Below are positions 52,406-55,421 of a stretch of 55,421 bases of DNA, piece by piece. The stretch is from an uncultured Clostridia bacterium. GTDB taxonomy: Bacteria > Bacillota > Clostridia > UBA1381. A program made the position numbers and the translations under genes. How positions within the stretch are numbered: the first letter of the stretch is position 1; the number at the start of each line of letters is the position of its first letter. The notes under the pieces were generated by a model. That model ran no database searches and was not told the origin of the DNA. It was given only the letters and a program-made list of their open reading frames with translations. The stretch spans positions 1 through 55,421 of the forward strand of contig CAJUEZ010000012.1 in assembly GCA_910585485.1 (NCBI GenBank), in the 5' to 3' direction.

Positions 52406-53500
52406 ATGAAATTAGGAATTGTAGGATTACCAAACGTGGGTAAATCAACATTATTCAACGCTATTACTCAGGCGGGCGCGGAATCGGCTAACTATCCGTT
52501 CTGCACTATCGAGCCGAATGTCGGCATTGTTGATGTTCCCGATGAACGTCTTGACAAGCTTGCCGAGATGTACAACCCGAAAAAGGTTACTCATGCGTAT
52601 ATCGAGTTTGTTGATATAGCGGGACTTGTAAAGGGTGCTTCAAAAGGAGAGGGTCTTGGAAACAAGTTCCTGTCGCATATACGCGAGGTTGACGCCATTG
52701 TTCACGTTGTCCGCTGCTTTGAGGACGCTAATATAACTCATGTTGACGGCTCAATCGACCCGATACGCGATATTGAAACCATAAGTCTTGAACTTATCTT
52801 CTCAGATATAGAAATGATTGAAAGACGCATTGACCGCACAAAAAAGGCAATGAAGGGTGACAAGTCACTTGCGGCTGAACTCGCGCTTTTAGAACGCGTA
52901 AAGTCAGCTCTTGAAGACGGACTTCCTGCGAGAAGTCTTGAATACACAGACGATGAAATGATCATTATGCGTGAAATCTCGCTTATTTCCATGAAGCCGG
53001 TAATCTACGCGGCAAATGTCGCCGAGGACGATTTTGCAAAAGGTATCGAAAACAACGAGTTTGTCAACCGCGTTAAGGAGCTTGCACAAAAAGAAGCTTC
53101 TCAGGTAATTCCGGTGAGCGCGAGAATCGAGGAGGAAATCGCTCAGCTTGACGGCGAGGAAAAGACTATGTTCCTTGAAGAATTAAACATGTCGGAATCC
53201 GGTCTTGACAGACTTATTAAAGCAAGCTATACGCTTCTCGGTCTTATCAGCTATCTCACGGCAGGAGAGCCTGAAGTACGCGCATGGACAATCACAAACG
53301 GCACTAAGGCACCTCAGGCGGCGGGTAAAATCCACACCGATTTTGAGCGCGGCTTTATCCGCGCCGAGGTCGTGCATTACGACGATTTAATCGCCTGCGG
53401 TTCTATGACTGCCGCTAAGGAGAAGGGACTTGTACGCTCCGAGGGTAAGGAATACGTAATGAAAGACGGAGACATTGTTCTGTTTAGATTTAATGTCTGA
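52406..53500 (+). CDS. ychF: YchF/OLA1-type ribosome-associated NTPase
   Basis: A 364-residue Obg-like P-loop protein that binds ribosomes and prefers ATP over GTP. The N-terminus K-L-G-I-V-G-L-P-N-V-G-K-S-T holds the G1 loop, and the switch region and D-I-A-G-L-V-K-G-A follow. A coiled-coil insert and the C-terminal TGS domain (A-W-T-I-T-N-G-T-K-A-P-Q-A-A-G) complete the normal layout. I start it at 52406, which begins exactly at the conserved N-terminus. The longer frame from 52328 adds 26 unrelated residues covering the promoter. It is followed after 12 bases by a glycosyltransferase gene. Confidence 0.96.
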   Translation: MKLGIVGLPNVGKSTLFNAITQAGAESANYPFCTIEPNVGIVDVPDERLDKLAEMYNPKKVTHAYIEFVDIAGLVKGASKGEGLGNKFLSHIREVDAIVHVVRCFEDANITHVDGSIDPIRDIETISLELIFSDIEMIERRIDRTKKAMKGDKSLAAELALLERVKSALEDGLPARSLEYTDDEMIIMREISLISMKPVIYAANVAEDDFAKGIENNEFVNRVKELAQKEASQVIPVSARIEEEIAQLDGEEKTMFLEELNMSESGLDRLIKASYTLLGLISYLTAGEPEVRAWTITNGTKAPQAAGKIHTDFERGFIRAEVVHYDDLIACGSMTAAKEKGLVRSEGKEYVMKDGDIVLFRFNV

Positions 53501-53512
53501 TGGAGTTTTATA

Positions 53513-54466
53513 ATGAGTAAATTGATAAGTATTATAGTTCCGTGCTATAACGAAGAGCCTGTAATCGGGATGTTCTACGAAGAAATAACGCGCGAGGCTG
53601 ATATTATGCGCAATAAATTCAATACCGAATTTGAATTTCTGTTCATTAATGACGGCTCGCGCGACAATACTCTCGCCATTCTTAAAGCATTGGCAGACAA
53701 GGATCCGCGCGTAAAATATATATCATTTTCACGCAACTTCGGCAAGGAAGCGGCAATGTATGCCGGACTTCGCAACGCGTCCGGCGATTATACCGCAATT
53801 ATGGACGCGGATTTGCAAGACCCACCGAAAATGCTCGAAGAAATGTACGAAAGCCTTGCGGACGGTCAATATGACTGCGCAGCGGCAAGACGCGTGTCAC
53901 GCGAAGGCGAGCCTCGTGTACGCTCATTTTTCGCGCGCCTTTTCTACAGGATAATAAACAAAATTTCAAACGCTGATATTGTTGACGGCGCGCGGGATTA
54001 TCGCCTTATGACGCGTCAGATGGTTGACGCTATTCTTGAAATGGGCGAATACAATCGCTTTTCAAAAGGTATATTCGGCTGGGTAGGTTTTAACACAAAA
54101 TGGCTCGAATTTGAGAATACCGAGCGCGCCGCGGGTGAAACGAAATGGTCTTTTTGGCGATTATTTCTCTACTCTTTGGATGGCATTACAGCCTTTTCAA
54201 CCGCGCCTTTGGCTATAGCATCGGTGATGGGTTTTATTTTTTGTATTATATCCTTTATCATGATAGGCGTAATAATTGCAAAAACTATTATTTGGGGCGA
54301 CAGAGTTGCCGGTTATCCATCATTGGTATGTATAGTATTTTTCGTTTCTGGAGTGCAGATGTTCTGTTTGGGTATACTCGGTCAGTATCTTTCAAAAACT
54401 TACCTTGAAACAAAAAAACGACCTGTCTATATTGTTAAAGAAAGCGGCGGAGGGATCGAAGAATGA
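53513..54466 (+). CDS. GT2 glycosyltransferase, polyprenyl-phosphate type
   Basis: A 317-residue membrane glycosyltransferase. The N-terminal GT2 domain begins I-S-I-I-V-P-C-Y-N-E-E and has the metal-binding D-A-D-L-Q-D-P-P near residue 96 and the K-W-S-F-W-R-L-F segment near 210. Two C-terminal membrane segments (about 232-258 and 268-295) follow, the layout of GtrB/DPM1-like enzymes that charge undecaprenyl phosphate with a sugar. GGAG lies seven bases before the ATG. It overlaps the next gene by four bases (ATGA), a multi-membrane protein of the kind that uses such lipid-linked sugars. Confidence 0.92.
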   Translation: MSKLISIIVPCYNEEPVIGMFYEEITREADIMRNKFNTEFEFLFINDGSRDNTLAILKALADKDPRVKYISFSRNFGKEAAMYAGLRNASGDYTAIMDADLQDPPKMLEEMYESLADGQYDCAAARRVSREGEPRVRSFFARLFYRIINKISNADIVDGARDYRLMTRQMVDAILEMGEYNRFSKGIFGWVGFNTKWLEFENTERAAGETKWSFWRLFLYSLDGITAFSTAPLAIASVMGFIFCIISFIMIGVIIAKTIIWGDRVAGYPSLVCIVFFVSGVQMFCLGILGQYLSKTYLETKKRPVYIVKESGGGIEE

Positions 54467-55421
54467 TAGTTTCAATTTTATCCGGTGTTATTGTGTTTAG
54501 CATTTTAATTTGGCTCATATTGAGAATCCTGCATTTCTCAGGACTTGACATGCCCAGAGGAAAAACATATTCTTTTCTAACCGCTTCTTTGACAAAAAGA
54601 CCGGATGTTTCTAAACAATATAGTGCCCTGCAAGTATTTTGCTTGGCTCTGATTTTCAGAATAGTAATATATATCTTTGAAGCGCTGATTTTATTTATGC
54701 TCACCGATGAGCATTTTACCTTTACAACCTTCCTCAGGCGGCTTGAAATATGGGATTCTACAAATTATGTGCGAATTGCCGGCGGAGGATACTCTTCATA
54801 CACAGAAAACGGAGCGTATACAACGCTCGTCTTTTTTCCACTATATCCATACGCTGCGAGACTCATAAATTTTGTAATACAAAATCTGCGCGTTTCACTG
54901 CTTATGACATCAACGCTCGCCTATGCCGGCGGATGCGTATTTTTGTACAAACTTTGCTTGTGTGATTACAGTCATACCGCCGCGAAAAGAAGTGCCATAT
55001 ACATTTCAATTTTTCCGTTCGCATTCTTTTTCGGAGCGATGATGAGCGAAAGTATGTTATTTTTTACAACCGCGATGGCTCTGTATTTTATACGAAAGCA
55101 TAAATGGTTTTTAGCGGGATTATGCGGACTGCTCGCCTCCCTGTCACGTCTTGCGGGAGTTGTTGTAATATTCGCCGCCGCGGCTGAGTTTCTTGAGGAA
55201 TATAAAATAGTTTCTCTTATACAAAAACGCGAATTTAAAAAAATATTATCCGTTATTTTTTCAAAAGGACTGTATTTGCTGTTAATCCCTTTGGGAACTG
55301 TTATTTATCTTATAGTAAATAAAATCGTCGCAGGGAATTATTTCGCTTTTCTGCAATATGACAGTCAATTTTGGGGACAGGGCTCGCAATTTATCGGGAA
55401 ATGTATATCCATGACAGCAAA
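54463..55421 (+). CDS. PIG-V-like membrane glycosyltransferase, cut by the window edge
   Basis: An open frame begins at the ATG overlapping the GT2 stop and runs without a stop to the window end (319 codons seen). The protein has many hydrophobic segments. After about residue 90 it shows W-D-S-T-N-Y-V-R-I-A-G-G-G-Y and then F-F-P-L-Y-P-Y, the pattern of PIG-V/GT-C mannosyltransferases, in which an acidic residue on the first outside loop is catalytic. It would transfer a sugar from the lipid carrier charged by the preceding GT2 enzyme to a wall polymer or protein. The C-terminal part is missing, so the family call is moderate. Confidence 0.7.
   Translation, partial: MIVSILSGVIVFSILIWLILRILHFSGLDMPRGKTYSFLTASLTKRPDVSKQYSALQVFCLALIFRIVIYIFEALILFMLTDEHFTFTTFLRRLEIWDSTNYVRIAGGGYSSYTENGAYTTLVFFPLYPYAARLINFVIQNLRVSLLMTSTLAYAGGCVFLYKLCLCDYSHTAAKRSAIYISIFPFAFFFGAMMSESMLFFTTAMALYFIRKHKWFLAGLCGLLASLSRLAGVVVIFAAAAEFLEEYKIVSLIQKREFKKILSVIFSKGLYLLLIPLGTVIYLIVNKIVAGNYFAFLQYDSQFWGQGSQFIGKCISMTA

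Noticed and set aside
1..55421. CRISPR array or insertion sequences
   Set aside because: I saw no regularly spaced repeat-spacer units and no transposase. The only recombinase is the tyrosine integrase.

Overview
The window looks like the chromosome of a low-GC, spore-lineage member of the Clostridia that lives on plant pectin, most plausibly an anaerobic gut commensal. The evidence is a SpoIID-type protein, S-layer homology domains, a flavodiiron protein, an F-type ATP synthase whose c subunit carries the sodium-binding residues, and a set of pectin enzymes. These are a secreted PL11 rhamnogalacturonan lyase, a secreted CE12-type acetylesterase and a complete uxaC-uxaB-uxaA galacturonate operon headed by a GH4 enzyme. 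A Monoglobus-like organism would fit; that name is inference from gene content only.

Region 1 (1 to about 4142) is one end of an integrated mobile element. It has a RepA-like ATPase, a MobC-like ribbon-helix-helix protein, a Tn916-type tyrosine integrase and an excisionase-like protein, all leftward, facing away from a rightward XRE repressor gene. Between them lie two face-to-face consensus promoters and four copies of a TAAAC-N6-GTTTA palindrome, a compact genetic switch. The element abuts the 3' end of guaA, where a 19-bp inverted repeat and two short direct repeats mark a likely attachment site. The other end lies outside the window.

Region 2 (4139 to 20515, all leftward) holds guaA, a shortened DUF4440-like gene, dtd, an ABC-F ATPase, an S-layer glucosaminidase, a D,D-carboxypeptidase, the PL11 lyase, SpoIID and the CE12-type esterase. 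The PL11 and CE12 proteins share a small module ending in a W-[DN]-S-L-x-x-M-x-P-V-C motif.

Region 3 (20665 to 31334) has tRNA-Leu(UAG), a rightward P-type ATPase, a flavodiiron protein, the GH4-uxaC-uxaB-uxaA operon and a cell-wall amidase. The secreted enzymes would cut and deacetylate rhamnogalacturonan outside the cell. GH4 would release uronic acid from imported oligomers, and UxaC, UxaB and UxaA would convert galacturonate to 2-keto-3-deoxygluconate. KDG kinase, the aldolase and a sugar transporter are not in this window.

Region 4 (31436 to 40430) has a heterodimeric ABC exporter with one degenerate ATP site, whose leader carries an intrinsic terminator. Next come a Na/Pi cotransporter and PhoPR-like two-component operon preceded by Pho-box-like repeats, a family 6 uracil/hypoxanthine-DNA glycosylase, and a cytoplasmic five-bladed-propeller glycosidase.

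Region 5 (40436 to 55421) has the atpIBEFHAGDC operon, a cytoplasmic heparinase II/III-like protein, galT, a second two-component system, and a rightward ychF, GT2 and PIG-V-like operon that runs off the right edge.
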